From assembly GCA_024628785.1 (NCBI GenBank), contig CP102404.1, forward strand, positions 62,001 through 126,000: 64,000 bases of DNA, given 5' to 3'. Positions within the stretch are counted from its first letter, which is position 1. Each line of letters opens with the position of its first letter. Source of the stretch: Fusobacteria bacterium ZRK30 (GTDB lineage: Bacteria > Fusobacteriota > Fusobacteriia > Fusobacteriales > Fusobacteriaceae). Made by a program: the position numbers and the translations under genes. Positions 55,631 through 64,000 of this stretch are shown here, in pieces. The notes beneath the pieces are model-generated. The model was not told where the DNA came from. It made no database searches and saw nothing but the letters and a program-made list of their open reading frames with translations.

Positions 55631-56011
55631 ATGCAATTACAAGAATTTATAAATAAAGCAAGAGCAAGGAAAGACAACGAAGTCAAAGTGATAAAAATAG
55701 AGATTAAAGATATAGGGGCTGTCGAGTTCACAAGACCTGATAACAAAAAAATATTGGAATATATGGAAAAAGCAGATAAAGAGGACCTTAGTGTGACAGA
55801 GATGTTTGGCCTTACCAAAGAAATGTTATATCTGAACTGTCCTGTACTACAAAAAAAAGAAGTCCGAGAAGAGTTTAAGCCCAATAATCCTTATGATTTG
55901 GTCACAGATTTATTTGGTATCCATGAAACTACTGACATTATGGAGAAGTTCATGAAAGGCTTTGGGTTGGATGAAGAAGAAAAGAAAAATGAGGAAGAAA
56001 TAAAAAACTAA
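55631..56011 (+). CDS. tail assembly chaperone G (XkdN-like)
   Basis: 126 residues from ATG 55631 (GGAG about 10 bases upstream; the frame is open to 55607). IKDIGAVEFTRPDNKKILEYMEKAD and EVREEFKPNNPYDLVTDLFG match XkdN. The last codons ATA AAA AAC TAA carry a canonical slippery heptamer directly before the stop, so part of the ribosomes should extend into the -1 frame. Confidence 0.9.
   Translation: MQLQEFINKARARKDNEVKVIKIEIKDIGAVEFTRPDNKKILEYMEKADKEDLSVTEMFGLTKEMLYLNCPVLQKKEVREEFKPNNPYDLVTDLFGIHETTDIMEKFMKGFGLDEEEKKNEEEIKN
56002..56008 (+). promoter_or_regulatory. -1 programmed frameshift site A_AAA_AAC
   Basis: The heptamer ends one base before the zero-frame stop TAA (56009-56011). It fits X_XXY_YYZ in the correct phase, and the -1 frame is open for 67 more codons. 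Confidence 0.85.
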
Positions 56012-56211
56012 TAGGAGATAGTGATAGCCCAGGGGAGCTTTACTGGGTATCCCATTATCTCCAAAAAGGACATGAATTAGAAAGACTGTTAAATTTAAGC
56101 AGCATTGAAAAAAAATTCTATATACAATCTATAAATATAGAAAATGAAAAAAAAGTTAAATATGACATTGAAAAAATGGAATTATTTTTTAAAGTTTTGG
56201 GAGGTGGGTAA
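56008..56211 (+). CDS. chaperone T extension, expressed by -1 frameshift as GT
   Basis: The -1 frame from CTA 56008 to TAA 56209-56211 encodes LIGDSDSPGELYWVSHYLQK and 47 further residues ending VLGGG. It has no start codon context of its own and lies exactly where the T domain of XkdN/GT proteins belongs, before the tape measure gene. Confidence 0.85.
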   Translation, partial: LIGDSDSPGELYWVSHYLQKGHELERLLNLSSIEKKFYIQSINIENEKKVKYDIEKMELFFKVLGGG

Positions 56212-58312
56212 GATATCTAGAGTCATAAAGACCATCTTAAGATTAAAAGATGAAATGTCCCCTGGTCTCAAAAAAAATTCTGAAGCTACCAAAAGACTTA
56301 GTGAAAAAGTAAAAAAATCAAGAGATCAGATTAAAAAATTTCAGGTTGCAAATACAAAAGCAACGGCAGGATTAAAAGAACAAAACGATAAAATAAAAGC
56401 TTTGACTTCCAGGAAAAATAAAGAAAGTAAGACTATGAAAAAACTAGCAGGACAAATGGAAAAGTATAAAAATCAGACAGGGCTAACTTCTAAACAGATA
56501 GCTAAAAACAATCAAAAATTAAAAGAAGCTAGAACTAGATACAATAAATTAGGCGGATCTATCTCCACTATAAATAAATCACTCAAAGATGCTAACGGTT
56601 CAGTAAAAAAATACAATGAAAGTATAAAGGCTAACAATAAGGAAATTGGATCTATAAATAATAAGATAAGCGAGTATACTAAAAAAATAAAAAAAAATAT
56701 AGCCACACAAAAGGATGCACAAAGTGCTTTGAACCGTTGGGGAAAAGGTGCTGTTAAAAGCATAGATAAAGTTATAGCCAGAACTGTTAAATTGGGAGCA
56801 GTAATGACCGGTGCAGTAGCAGCACTAGGAATTAAAGTAGGTCTTGGCGAGGCTATGGATATGGAAGGGTATAGGATGCAGTTGGAAACAGCTGTTAAAG
56901 ACACTGAAAAAGCGGGAAAGTTAATGAGTCGAGCTGTTAATTTTGCAGATATAACACCGTTTGAAACTGGAGAAGTTGTAGAAGCTACAGCTACAATGGA
57001 AATGTACGGTCTTTCTTCTACTAGGTGGTTAAGAGATATAGCGGATATGGCTGGATCAACCAACAAACAAATTGGTGATGCTACAGAGGCTATGGTAGAT
57101 GCAAATGTAGGCGAGTTTGAAAGGTTAAAGCAATTTGGGATATCCAAAGATATGATAATGGCAGCCTCAGCTAAAAAGTATGGAGACAAGGTAGTTTTTA
57201 ATGCCAAAGGGCAGATGCTCGATCAAATTAAGATGCAATCTGTACTCCAGGAACTTATGCAAGAAAAATTTAAAGGCGGGGCAGAAAAGCAAGCCAGGAC
57301 AATGAAAGGTCTTTTATCAACAGTAACAGGTAGTATAAAATCATCATTAAAAACAATAATGGGGATTCAAAAAGACGGAACTATTAAACAAGGAAGTATG
57401 TATGAAAAATTAAAAGAGCAGATAAAAGGAGTGACCGATACCCTCCTAAGATGGAAAGAAGACGGGACTATAACAAAAATAGCTTCTAATGTAACCGATG
57501 CAGTCATGAAAATAATAAATATTATTAAAAAACTATTTAATTTTGTTCAAAAATATAGAGGGATCATAGAATCAGCACTAGTATTTGTAGGAGTTATATA
57601 CACTACAATTAAAGCATTCAAAGCATTACAGACTATTGTAATGGCTGTAAACATAGTTACAGGACTTTTGAATAAAACTTTGATAATTTCACCTCTTGGA
57701 TGGGTAGCACTCGCCATTGGTGCAGTGGTCGGAGCATTATATCTATTATGGAGACACATGGATACCATAATCGCAGTCTTTAAAGGAGCTTGGGATTGGA
57801 TAAAGAATCTGATAAGTAAAACAAGTGATTTTGTACTAGTATTAGCCGGGCCAATTGCACCTCTGCTGCTATTAATTAAACACTTTGATAAGATCAAAGA
57901 AACAGCCAGTAAAGCTTTTGGATGGGTTAAAAAGATCTTTGGTTTAGATAACAAAGATAAAGAGTTCAATGTAACTATGAATAAAAAAGAAAACTCTGAG
58001 ATTGGTTTTCAAAATGGCAGCCCTGGAAGACAAATGGAGCAATATGCAAAAGGCGGGATTGCTACAAAACCAAGTATATTTGGAGAAGCCGGTGCAGAGA
58101 TTGCCATACCTCTTAATCAATCTAAGAGATCTAAAGATCTATTGGGGCAGGCTAACAACATAATAGGCGGGAGTAACCCTGGAAAAGTTATTAATAACTA
58201 TAAGATAATATTTACAGGTGATGTATATGGATTTGAAGACTTTAAAGAAATTTTAGCTAGGGGATTTTATGAAATTATTCAAGAAAATAAATCAAATGTA
58301 GTGAGGAGTTAG
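56204..58312 (+). CDS. tape measure protein
   Basis: About 702 residues from GTG 56204, giving VGKISRVIKTILRLKDEMSPGLKK, the usual tape-measure opening; ORF extension to 56144 is unlikely to be used. Long coiled coil (about 20-180), a hydrophobic glycine-rich core (LGAVMTGAVAALGIKVGLGEAM), several membrane-like helices and a C-terminal IFGEAGAEIAIPLNQSKR motif. Determines tail length. Overlaps the T extension by 8 bases. Confidence 0.93.
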   Translation: MGKISRVIKTILRLKDEMSPGLKKNSEATKRLSEKVKKSRDQIKKFQVANTKATAGLKEQNDKIKALTSRKNKESKTMKKLAGQMEKYKNQTGLTSKQIAKNNQKLKEARTRYNKLGGSISTINKSLKDANGSVKKYNESIKANNKEIGSINNKISEYTKKIKKNIATQKDAQSALNRWGKGAVKSIDKVIARTVKLGAVMTGAVAALGIKVGLGEAMDMEGYRMQLETAVKDTEKAGKLMSRAVNFADITPFETGEVVEATATMEMYGLSSTRWLRDIADMAGSTNKQIGDATEAMVDANVGEFERLKQFGISKDMIMAASAKKYGDKVVFNAKGQMLDQIKMQSVLQELMQEKFKGGAEKQARTMKGLLSTVTGSIKSSLKTIMGIQKDGTIKQGSMYEKLKEQIKGVTDTLLRWKEDGTITKIASNVTDAVMKIINIIKKLFNFVQKYRGIIESALVFVGVIYTTIKAFKALQTIVMAVNIVTGLLNKTLIISPLGWVALAIGAVVGALYLLWRHMDTIIAVFKGAWDWIKNLISKTSDFVLVLAGPIAPLLLLIKHFDKIKETASKAFGWVKKIFGLDNKDKEFNVTMNKKENSEIGFQNGSPGRQMEQYAKGGIATKPSIFGEAGAEIAIPLNQSKRSKDLLGQANNIIGGSNPGKVINNYKIIFTGDVYGFEDFKEILARGFYEIIQENKSNVVRS

Positions 58313-58720
58313 ATGAGAGAAATATATTTTGCAATTGGAGAAGAGGTTCTCCAATTGCCTTATGTCAATGAAAAAATACAAGTTGGTGAAGGCCTTAATA
58401 CAGAGGAATTTGAGACTGTAGACGGCAAAACATTAACATTAGTAGGGAATAGAGGGAATAGAACTATCAGTATAAGTAGTTTTTTCCCGACAAAACAATA
58501 TAAATGGCTCAATTCTAATTCAAAACTTTCTACAGAATGTCTGGATTTCTTTAAAAGAAACAGAAAAAAAGTATTAAGGATTGTTTATGTAAATGGGGAA
58601 GAGACATTGTGTAATATGTTGTGTACTATATCAAACTACACAGTAGCACCTAAAAAAAATGGTGATTATAATTACTCTTTAGAAATTAAAGAATATATAG
58701 ATCCAAAGGAGGTATTTTAG
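58313..58720 (+). CDS. tail/baseplate protein (XkdP-like N-terminal part)
   Basis: 135 residues. FETVDGKTLTLVGNRGNRTISISSFFPTKQYKWL and YSLEIKEYIDPKEV correspond to the XkdP tail-associated domain; the LysM repeat of longer relatives is absent. Abuts the tape measure gene and overlaps the next start by one base. Confidence 0.82.
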   Translation: MREIYFAIGEEVLQLPYVNEKIQVGEGLNTEEFETVDGKTLTLVGNRGNRTISISSFFPTKQYKWLNSNSKLSTECLDFFKRNRKKVLRIVYVNGEETLCNMLCTISNYTVAPKKNGDYNYSLEIKEYIDPKEVF

Positions 58721-59670
58721 TGGTTACTTTAAATTTAATCAGAGATAGTAAAAGAATAGATATAACCAACCTTACAGGAAATATAAGTTTAAGTGACAGC
58801 TTAGATACTTTAGGAGCTGCTTTAAATTTTGATATCGCCAGGAATTTTAACGACCCAAATTTCGCGACTTCCGAAATTGTAGAAGCTGGTAATCTTATTG
58901 AATTTAAAAACGCAGGAAAAATTGTTTTCATCGGGATCATCATAACAATAGGGATTGAAAAATTTAAGAAAAGTATAAAATGTTTAGACTTTTCTTTTTA
59001 TTTGAATAAAAATAAGCTGATTAAACAATTTAAAAATATAGGTGCATCTGATGCAATAAAAAATATGTGTGATCAGATAGGTATAAAAAAAGGAGATATT
59101 GATAATATTCCAACTTCTATCACTAAGATTTATAAAAATAAGACGGTAGCAGAGATAATAAAGGATATTCTTGTACAAGTTTTAGATGAAACAGGAGAAA
59201 AATATAAGTTAGAGATAAATAACGGAGCATTGGATGTAAAAAAACACAGGCTCATAGAAGCTAAAACTAGATATAAATTTTGGGGAAATATAACTAAAAA
59301 TGAAGATATGACAGAGATGAAAAATGTTATTTTAGTGACTTCCAACAACCAGGATGATGTTAACACAATGGGAGAAGCCATTGACAAGGACGGCATTGAT
59401 AAATATGGGAGATTGCAAGAGATTGTAGAAGTTGAACCAAAGGATATTTCAAAAGTTCGAAATATCGCAAATAAGAGACTCAAAGAGTTAAACAAAGTAT
59501 TTACAAGTGTTAATGTCCAAACTTTAGGTGATAACTCATTGAGGTCCGGAAGAATAATTGAAGTGGTAAATAAAGAATTTAATTTAAATAGTAAATACTT
59601 AATTAAAAGTGCTAATCACAAATATTCTAAAGGTAATCATACCACCAATTTAAATTTAGAGGTGAACTAA
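58720..59670 (+). CDS. baseplate hub protein (XkdQ / late control D-like)
   Basis: 316 residues, GTG start overlapping the previous stop. DSLDTLGAALNFDIARNF and the C-terminal LSGRIIEVVNKEFNL-type hub strands fit XkdQ. Copy 3 of the dispersed dyad lies inside this gene (58858). Confidence 0.87.
   Translation: MVTLNLIRDSKRIDITNLTGNISLSDSLDTLGAALNFDIARNFNDPNFATSEIVEAGNLIEFKNAGKIVFIGIIITIGIEKFKKSIKCLDFSFYLNKNKLIKQFKNIGASDAIKNMCDQIGIKKGDIDNIPTSITKIYKNKTVAEIIKDILVQVLDETGEKYKLEINNGALDVKKHRLIEAKTRYKFWGNITKNEDMTEMKNVILVTSNNQDDVNTMGEAIDKDGIDKYGRLQEIVEVEPKDISKVRNIANKRLKELNKVFTSVNVQTLGDNSLRSGRIIEVVNKEFNLNSKYLIKSANHKYSKGNHTTNLNLEVN
58858..58878 (+). repeat. dispersed 21-bp dyad, copy 3 (candidate partition site)
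   Basis: AATTTCG, spacer CGACTTC, CGAAATT, inside coding sequence. Confidence 0.6.
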
Positions 59671-60149
59671 TGGGGGAATATGGAGCTAAGTTAGCTAAAC
59701 TTTGGAAGGAACTAGAAAACCAAGAAATAATAGAATCAACAATTGGAAAGGTCATAAGTCCTCCTCCAAATCTCAGAGTTTCTATATGGAATAACAGTGT
59801 AATATTAGAGCCTGCCCAGCTTTATATGAATGACAGGTTATTTGATGATCATACAAGAAAATTTGAAATAGATGGGAAAGTCTATGAAATTGACTTAACT
59901 TTAGAAAAAAATGAAGTAACTGAGATAGAAGAATCGCCTATTTTACCTTTTGTCCCTGCACCTGCACCGCCTCCACCATGGTCTGTAAAAGGGAAGGGAG
60001 CTATGAAAGGTAAAGGGACATATAAAACTAGTGGGACAATAGTAAATACAGACACATTAAAAAAAGGCGATCTTGTAAAACTTACCCCCACAGAAGTTGC
60101 CCAGATATGGTTTGTAGACTTTAAGGTAAGAAAGTTAGGAGGGGAATAG
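59670..60149 (+). CDS. DUF2577 baseplate protein (XkdR-like)
   Basis: 159 residues. IGKVISPPPNLRVSIWNNSVIL and DLVKLTPTEVAQIWFVDFKV are DUF2577 features. A proline-rich insert (FVPAPAPPPPWSVKGKG, near residues 91-107) is longer than in short relatives. One-base overlap with the gene before. Confidence 0.85.
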   Translation: MGEYGAKLAKLWKELENQEIIESTIGKVISPPPNLRVSIWNNSVILEPAQLYMNDRLFDDHTRKFEIDGKVYEIDLTLEKNEVTEIEESPILPFVPAPAPPPPWSVKGKGAMKGKGTYKTSGTIVNTDTLKKGDLVKLTPTEVAQIWFVDFKVRKLGGE

Positions 60150-60590
60150 ATGAGTATATTTCCAAATACAAGTTTAAAAATTGAAGAAGAACAGCAGGCA
60201 ATAGATTTTAAATCCTCTAAAGAACCTCTTTTTGACTTTAAAAGAAAGCAAATAGTAACTATAGATGGGAAAATTGTATATTGCACTTACAGACAAAAAA
60301 TAGAGCAATGGGTCGAACTAATAATTCGAACTACGGTAAATAAATATAAGGTGTATAAAGACACAGGATTTGGATTTTCAAAATTATATGAATACAGAGG
60401 CCATCAAATATTTGCTTCTAATTTTGGTATTTCTGAACTAAAAAGAGAAATGAAAGAAAAATTAGAAGAGCATAAAGAGATTATATTAGCAAAGAACATA
60501 AAAATTTCTCAAGATTTCAATGTTTTAAAGATAGAATTAAATTTAGAGCTAGTTGAGGAAGAGTTAGAGAAAGAGGTGATTATAGAGTGA
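60150..60590 (+). CDS. baseplate wedge protein (DUF2634, XkdS / gp25-like)
   Basis: 146 residues. FDFKRKQIVTIDGKIVYCTYRQKIEQWVELIIRT and YKDTGFGFSKLYEYRG match the gp25-type lysozyme-like wedge fold. Overlaps the next gene. Confidence 0.87.
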   Translation: MSIFPNTSLKIEEEQQAIDFKSSKEPLFDFKRKQIVTIDGKIVYCTYRQKIEQWVELIIRTTVNKYKVYKDTGFGFSKLYEYRGHQIFASNFGISELKREMKEKLEEHKEIILAKNIKISQDFNVLKIELNLELVEEELEKEVIIE

Positions 60591-61678
60591 ATGAAGAATA
60601 TAAAGCACCACCAGTGGGAGATATACACAACGGTATGTTAAAAGATATATCTAATGATTATGAAAAAGAGGTTGGAACATTCACAAATGATCTAACTAAA
60701 ACTTATGCTATACAGTCATATGAAGCAAGAAAAAAAATAGAACTTTTATTCAGCAAATTAGATGTAAATAATTATCATGGTACAGAACTTGAAAGATATG
60801 TTTTTCAGAGAAAAGGGATAAAAAGAAAAGAAAGTAATGCTTCTTCCGGGACTATTACCGCAAAAGGAAACGGGACTATCAATATTGGAGATCTATTTGA
60901 AACTGAATCTGGAACTCAATTTAAGGCTGCCGAAACAATCGTAGTAGTTAATAGCGGAGATGTAAAAATAGAAGCTGTTATCCCCGGATTAAAGGGGAAT
61001 GTCGGAGCTAATACCATTACTTTAATTCCTATAACTATTCAGGGGATAACAGAAGTTACAAACACCTCCCCAACCATAGACGGATATGATCAAGAAACAG
61101 ATAAATCATTGGTTGAGAGGTATTTAATTGATATTCAAAAGCCACCTACCTCTGGGAATATATATCACTATATGCAGTGGTCAAGGGAAGTTGTAGGGGT
61201 AGGAGATTCTAAAATAGTTCCCCTATGGAATGGTGACAACACAGTTCAGATAGTAATCATAGATGATGAAAAACTCCCGGCAACAACAGAATTAATAGAG
61301 CGGACTCAAAACTATATAGATCCTAAAGGTGAAAATAATTCTACCTGGGGAGCAGGATATGGAGAAGCTCCAATAGGTGCTTATTGCAGTGTGATAAGTG
61401 CTGCTCCTAAAAATATAAATGTTACGAGTACACTGGTCTTAGAAAGTGGTTATACAATAGAGCAAGTGCAACCATGGGTAGATGAGGCTATGAAAAAAAA
61501 TTTAAAGGAAATAGCTTTTCTAAAAAATAGTGTTTCCTATGCAATCCTAGCGAGTAAAATTTTAAATGTAGAAGGTATTAGTGACTGGTCATCTTTTACC
61601 ATAAATGGAGGAACAAAGAATATAAGTGTAGGAGAAAAAGAAGTGGCAGTTTTAGAGAGTGTGAGTTTAAATGAATAA
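60587..61678 (+). CDS. baseplate J family protein (XkdT-like)
   Basis: 363 residues. GTELERYVFQRKGIKRKESNAS, GNVGANTITLI and TSPTIDGYDQETDKSLVERYL are baseplate J signatures. Forms the wedge that drives sheath contraction. GTG start overlapping xkdS by 4 bases. Confidence 0.92.
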   Translation: MNEEYKAPPVGDIHNGMLKDISNDYEKEVGTFTNDLTKTYAIQSYEARKKIELLFSKLDVNNYHGTELERYVFQRKGIKRKESNASSGTITAKGNGTINIGDLFETESGTQFKAAETIVVVNSGDVKIEAVIPGLKGNVGANTITLIPITIQGITEVTNTSPTIDGYDQETDKSLVERYLIDIQKPPTSGNIYHYMQWSREVVGVGDSKIVPLWNGDNTVQIVIIDDEKLPATTELIERTQNYIDPKGENNSTWGAGYGEAPIGAYCSVISAAPKNINVTSTLVLESGYTIEQVQPWVDEAMKKNLKEIAFLKNSVSYAILASKILNVEGISDWSSFTINGGTKNISVGEKEVAVLESVSLNE

Positions 61679-62210
61679 ATTACATTTATTAGAAAACCTG
61701 CATAAGATTTTCAGAAACGACAATTATATAAAAAACTTAATGGAAGCCTCCGGGAAACAGTTAGATGACATAGAAAATAAAACAGATCAATTGGGAAAGG
61801 AGTTTTTCTTTGATACTATGAGTCCTGTAGGTATAGCGGTATTAGAAAATCAACTTGATTTTAAAGCTACCGGGGATTCCATAGAAGGAAAAAGGGAGCA
61901 GCTAGAAGCCAGATGGAAAACAGCAGGTAAATGTGATTTAGAGCTATTAAAAATTATTGCTAACTCCTGGAGGAATGGTGAGGTTTCAGTCCTGTTTACC
62001 AATGCAGTTATAGAAATCACCTTTATTTCTATTATAGGTATCCCAAATAATGTAGAAGCTTTAAAACGTTCTTTAGGCGAAGCTAAGCCGGCACACTTAC
62101 CGATTAATTATACATTTAAATATCGTACCTGGGGGATGTTACTTCCTAAAACATGGGGATATTATATGCAATACACATGGGGTCAAGTCTTAAAGCAGGA
62201 GGTTATATAG
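61671..62210 (+). CDS. DUF2313 tail protein (XkdU / YmfQ-like)
   Basis: 179 residues. LMEASGKQLDDIENKTDQL and DSIEGKREQLEARWKTAGKCDLELLK are typical. It follows baseplate J with an 8-base overlap, as in PBSX. Confidence 0.87.
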   Translation: MNKLHLLENLHKIFRNDNYIKNLMEASGKQLDDIENKTDQLGKEFFFDTMSPVGIAVLENQLDFKATGDSIEGKREQLEARWKTAGKCDLELLKIIANSWRNGEVSVLFTNAVIEITFISIIGIPNNVEALKRSLGEAKPAHLPINYTFKYRTWGMLLPKTWGYYMQYTWGQVLKQEVI

Positions 62211-63014
62211 ATGGATGGAACTACACCAAATTTAAATTTGGTTAAGCCAGGAAGAAATGGAACAGCCGATATAGAAGTTCTCGATCAAAATATGGAAAAA
62301 ATAGATGCCTGGGCAGGAGAAAAAGAAACTGAACTAAGCGGTAAAGAACCTACAATTAATAAAAATAGTGGATTTAATAAAGAAAAAACCGACTCAGTTA
62401 CTACCAACAGCTCTGTAATCTTAGCTACAGCAAAAGCTATAAAAACAGTCTGGGATGCTCTCACAAATCATAGGAATAGTACTAGTAATCCTCATACAGT
62501 TACTAAGAGTCAAGTAGGATTAGGAAATGTTCCTAATTATACAATTACTGATTCTACAACTGATGGATCTAGTTTAAAATTTGGAAGTGCAAAAGCAGTT
62601 AAAACTGTTTGGAATAAAGCTCTCGAGATATTGGGGCTGACTAATACAAATAAAAATGCAATACAAAATAATACAGAACAAATAGAGAATTTTTCTAAAA
62701 TTTCAGAAACAAATATAAATATGACTACTGGTACAGGAGTTGTAAATATAAGAAGAATTGGTAACCTAATTTTCATAGGAATAGATACATTGAACACTAC
62801 CATATACTATGGTAAGATTGCTTTTTCATTACCTAATGGGTTTCATATAGAAACAGGAAATTATAGAACCACCATCATAGCTTCACAGAGTTCAACGGGA
62901 GGTAAATCATGTTGTTTTAGATGTACGAACGGAATTGACTTTATAGCATTTGATGGGGATTCTCTAACATCTTCGGTGGGGTATAATTCATATATAGCTG
63001 CAAATAAAATCTAA
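62211..63014 (+). CDS. tail fibre / collar-like protein
   Basis: 267 residues. NLNLVKPGRNGTADIEVLDQNMEKIDAW and the repeat SQVGLGNVPNYTITDSTTDG are common in phage fibres. C-terminal beta-rich region (VVNIRRIGNLIFIGIDTLN) is likely the receptor-binding tip. No chaperone domain seen. Confidence 0.85.
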   Translation: MDGTTPNLNLVKPGRNGTADIEVLDQNMEKIDAWAGEKETELSGKEPTINKNSGFNKEKTDSVTTNSSVILATAKAIKTVWDALTNHRNSTSNPHTVTKSQVGLGNVPNYTITDSTTDGSSLKFGSAKAVKTVWNKALEILGLTNTNKNAIQNNTEQIENFSKISETNINMTTGTGVVNIRRIGNLIFIGIDTLNTTIYYGKIAFSLPNGFHIETGNYRTTIIASQSSTGGKSCCFRCTNGIDFIAFDGDSLTSSVGYNSYIAANKI

Positions 63015-63051
63015 ATTTGTTTTGGTCAATAGATAAAAAGAGAGGTGAAAA

Positions 63052-63579
63052 ATGAAATACAATTTATTAAAAAAAGAAGCAGCTAACACATGGGAATTGG
63101 CCAAAGAAAAACATATAAAATCTGTTTCTTTGGATAAGAATAGAATCAATAGAAAATATGAAAAAGCATTCCCGTATGATTATGATCCGGAAGTTCATTT
63201 TGTATACGAAGGTAAACTAACAGGACCATATATAATTCAACCTGATTTTACTCTATATTTTTTAAATGATAGAGAGCAAATAGAAAAAGGATATAAAGCT
63301 CTTGGGATTGGTGAAATCCTAGAAGGGAATAAGATAAAAATTATTCCCTCTCCTGGAGAGTTTTATACCTGGAATACTAATACCTGGATCTATGATAAAC
63401 AAAGGGAGATAAATAGTATAAATAATAGGATTAAAGGAATTGAAACTGATTTAGAAAATAAACAGGCTAGATTAGATTCCAGAGAGAAACTAGGTATGAA
63501 AGTATCTAAACCAGACTCTGAAATAGTAAGACTATTACAGCTCCATGCTGATACTTCTCAAGAACTTACTTTAATCTAA
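63052..63579 (+). CDS. phage tail-associated hypothetical protein, 175 aa
   Basis: Follows the fibre gene with GAGGTG before the ATG. It has a central stretch typical of fibre-neighbour proteins (YIIQPDFTLYFLNDREQIEKGYKALGIGEIL, then GEFYTWNTNTWIYDKQREINS) and a C-terminal coiled coil, as in tail fibre assembly or XkdW-like proteins. Exact role unknown. Confidence 0.6.
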   Translation: MKYNLLKKEAANTWELAKEKHIKSVSLDKNRINRKYEKAFPYDYDPEVHFVYEGKLTGPYIIQPDFTLYFLNDREQIEKGYKALGIGEILEGNKIKIIPSPGEFYTWNTNTWIYDKQREINSINNRIKGIETDLENKQARLDSREKLGMKVSKPDSEIVRLLQLHADTSQELTLI

Positions 63580-63594
63580 ATTAGGAGGGATTAT

Positions 63595-63894
63595 TTGGAA
63601 TACAATATTACATTAGATTTAATAACCTATATTATAGTCTTAATAGCATTTGGAACCATAGGAAGTTGTTACCAGGCATATAAAGACCAGGGAACTACTA
63701 AGCCATTCTGGGCCAGGGTTATATGTGGGGCATTTGCAGGATCGGTTACAATGCTTGTTGTGTTTATATTAGGACTAGAAGGAACCCAGGCTTTTATTCA
63801 TTTTGGTATAGCAGCTCTTCTAGGCCTTCTATCTGAAAAAGGAGAAACACAGAGAATAGTAGATTTGATCTTTAACAGAGGAGGGAGAACATGA
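63595..63894 (+). CDS. holin (phage holin family 3 / LydA-like)
   Basis: 99 residues, TTG start after AGGAGG. Three hydrophobic segments and a charged C-terminus (SEKGETQRIVDLIFNRGGRT). Position directly before the endolysin supports the holin role. Its stop overlaps the next ATG (ATGA). Confidence 0.82.
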   Translation: MEYNITLDLITYIIVLIAFGTIGSCYQAYKDQGTTKPFWARVICGAFAGSVTMLVVFILGLEGTQAFIHFGIAALLGLLSEKGETQRIVDLIFNRGGRT

Positions 63895-64000
63895 ATAAAA
63901 TATCGAGTAGAAGCATCAAAAATATCCAAGGAATAGATCCCAGATTACCTCTAATAGTTGGAATGGTATTAGCCAGAGGGAAGGTAGACCTGACTATTAC
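63891..64000 (+). CDS. endolysin, probably M15-family peptidase, 3' end outside window
   Basis: ATG 63891. Only 36 residues are visible: SSRSIKNIQGIDPRLPLIVG then ARGKVDLTIT. The pattern S-x-K-N-L-x-G-x-x-P-L ... DLTIT matches the N-terminus of VanY-type L-alanyl-D-glutamate peptidases used as endolysins. The catalytic region is not in the window. Confidence 0.72.
   Translation, partial: MNKISSRSIKNIQGIDPRLPLIVGMVLARGKVDLTI

Larger units (their letters stand above)
33749..64000. mobile_element. contractile-tailed prophage, left end to window edge
   Basis: A serine integrase at the left end, then partition, lysogeny, replication, HK97-type packaging and head, PBSX-type contractile tail and baseplate, fibre, holin and endolysin genes in standard order. 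The right end lies beyond 64000. Whether the PHP gene (31529-33682) lies inside the element cannot be decided without the attachment sites. Structural genes show no frameshifts, so the phage may be functional. Confidence 0.93.

Noticed and set aside
56512-57207. 231-aa antisense frame under the tape measure gene
   Set aside because: Shadow of an Ala/Lys-rich coding region; no start context and the opposite gene is certain.
60300-60355. TCGAACTA direct repeats in the wedge gene
   Set aside because: Only two copies 13 bases apart inside coding sequence; likely chance.
1-64000. CRISPR array
   Set aside because: No regularly spaced direct repeats and no cas genes seen.

Overview
The window is low-GC bacterial DNA with long A/T runs, strong AGGAGG ribosome binding sites and frequent TTG/GTG starts. 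The gene content (5'-MTA/SAH-deaminase-like amidohydrolase, NhaC antiporter, MATE pumps, FMN-riboswitch riboflavin operon, PBSX-type prophage) suggests an anaerobic low-GC organism. A marine Fusobacteriota member is my best guess, with a Firmicute not excluded; this is inference from style and gene content, not from a marker gene.

Layout. Positions 1-31150 are chromosome: a truncated alpha/beta hydrolase, a CHASE4-GGDEF diguanylate cyclase, a YhdH-type reductase behind a clear promoter and operator, a frameshifted MFS gene, a second MFS gene, and an IS21-family element (7208-9496) with 6-bp target duplications. The IS splits a gene for a MerR / Zn-ribbon / methyltransferase fusion that follows an ABC-2 exporter operon. 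Next come a FUSC-like membrane protein, a stand-alone gltB, the riboflavin operon ribH-ribD-ribE-ribBA with FMN riboswitch, mnmA, a LysE-type exporter, a secreted amidohydrolase, a decayed MATE gene followed by marR-MATE (each unit bounded by the same hairpin), and an NhaC antiporter.

At 31248 there is a tRNA-Leu(GAG). Between it and the prophage integrase lies a solitary gene (31529-33682) predicted to encode a PHP phosphoesterase joined to a Schlafen/AlbA-like domain and a restriction-specificity-like domain. It has no recognisable neighbour and is the best candidate for an undescribed defence-type effector.

From 33749 to the window end is a contractile-tailed prophage, right end not reached: serine integrase, ParA partition operon, small accessory genes, a LexA-type repressor with a HEPN-domain gene directly downstream, a Cro-position gene, replication-type genes, an HK97-type head module, a PBSX-type tail and baseplate module, tail fibre, holin and the start of an endolysin. 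Its regulatory and maintenance signals can be read: TGCG-4-CGCA operators around the repressor, three dispersed copies of a 21-bp dyad that look like partition sites, and an A_AAA_AAC slippery site that should make the tail chaperone G/GT pair. Partition genes, replication-type genes and dispersed dyads together raise the possibility that the phage can live as a plasmid as well as integrated.
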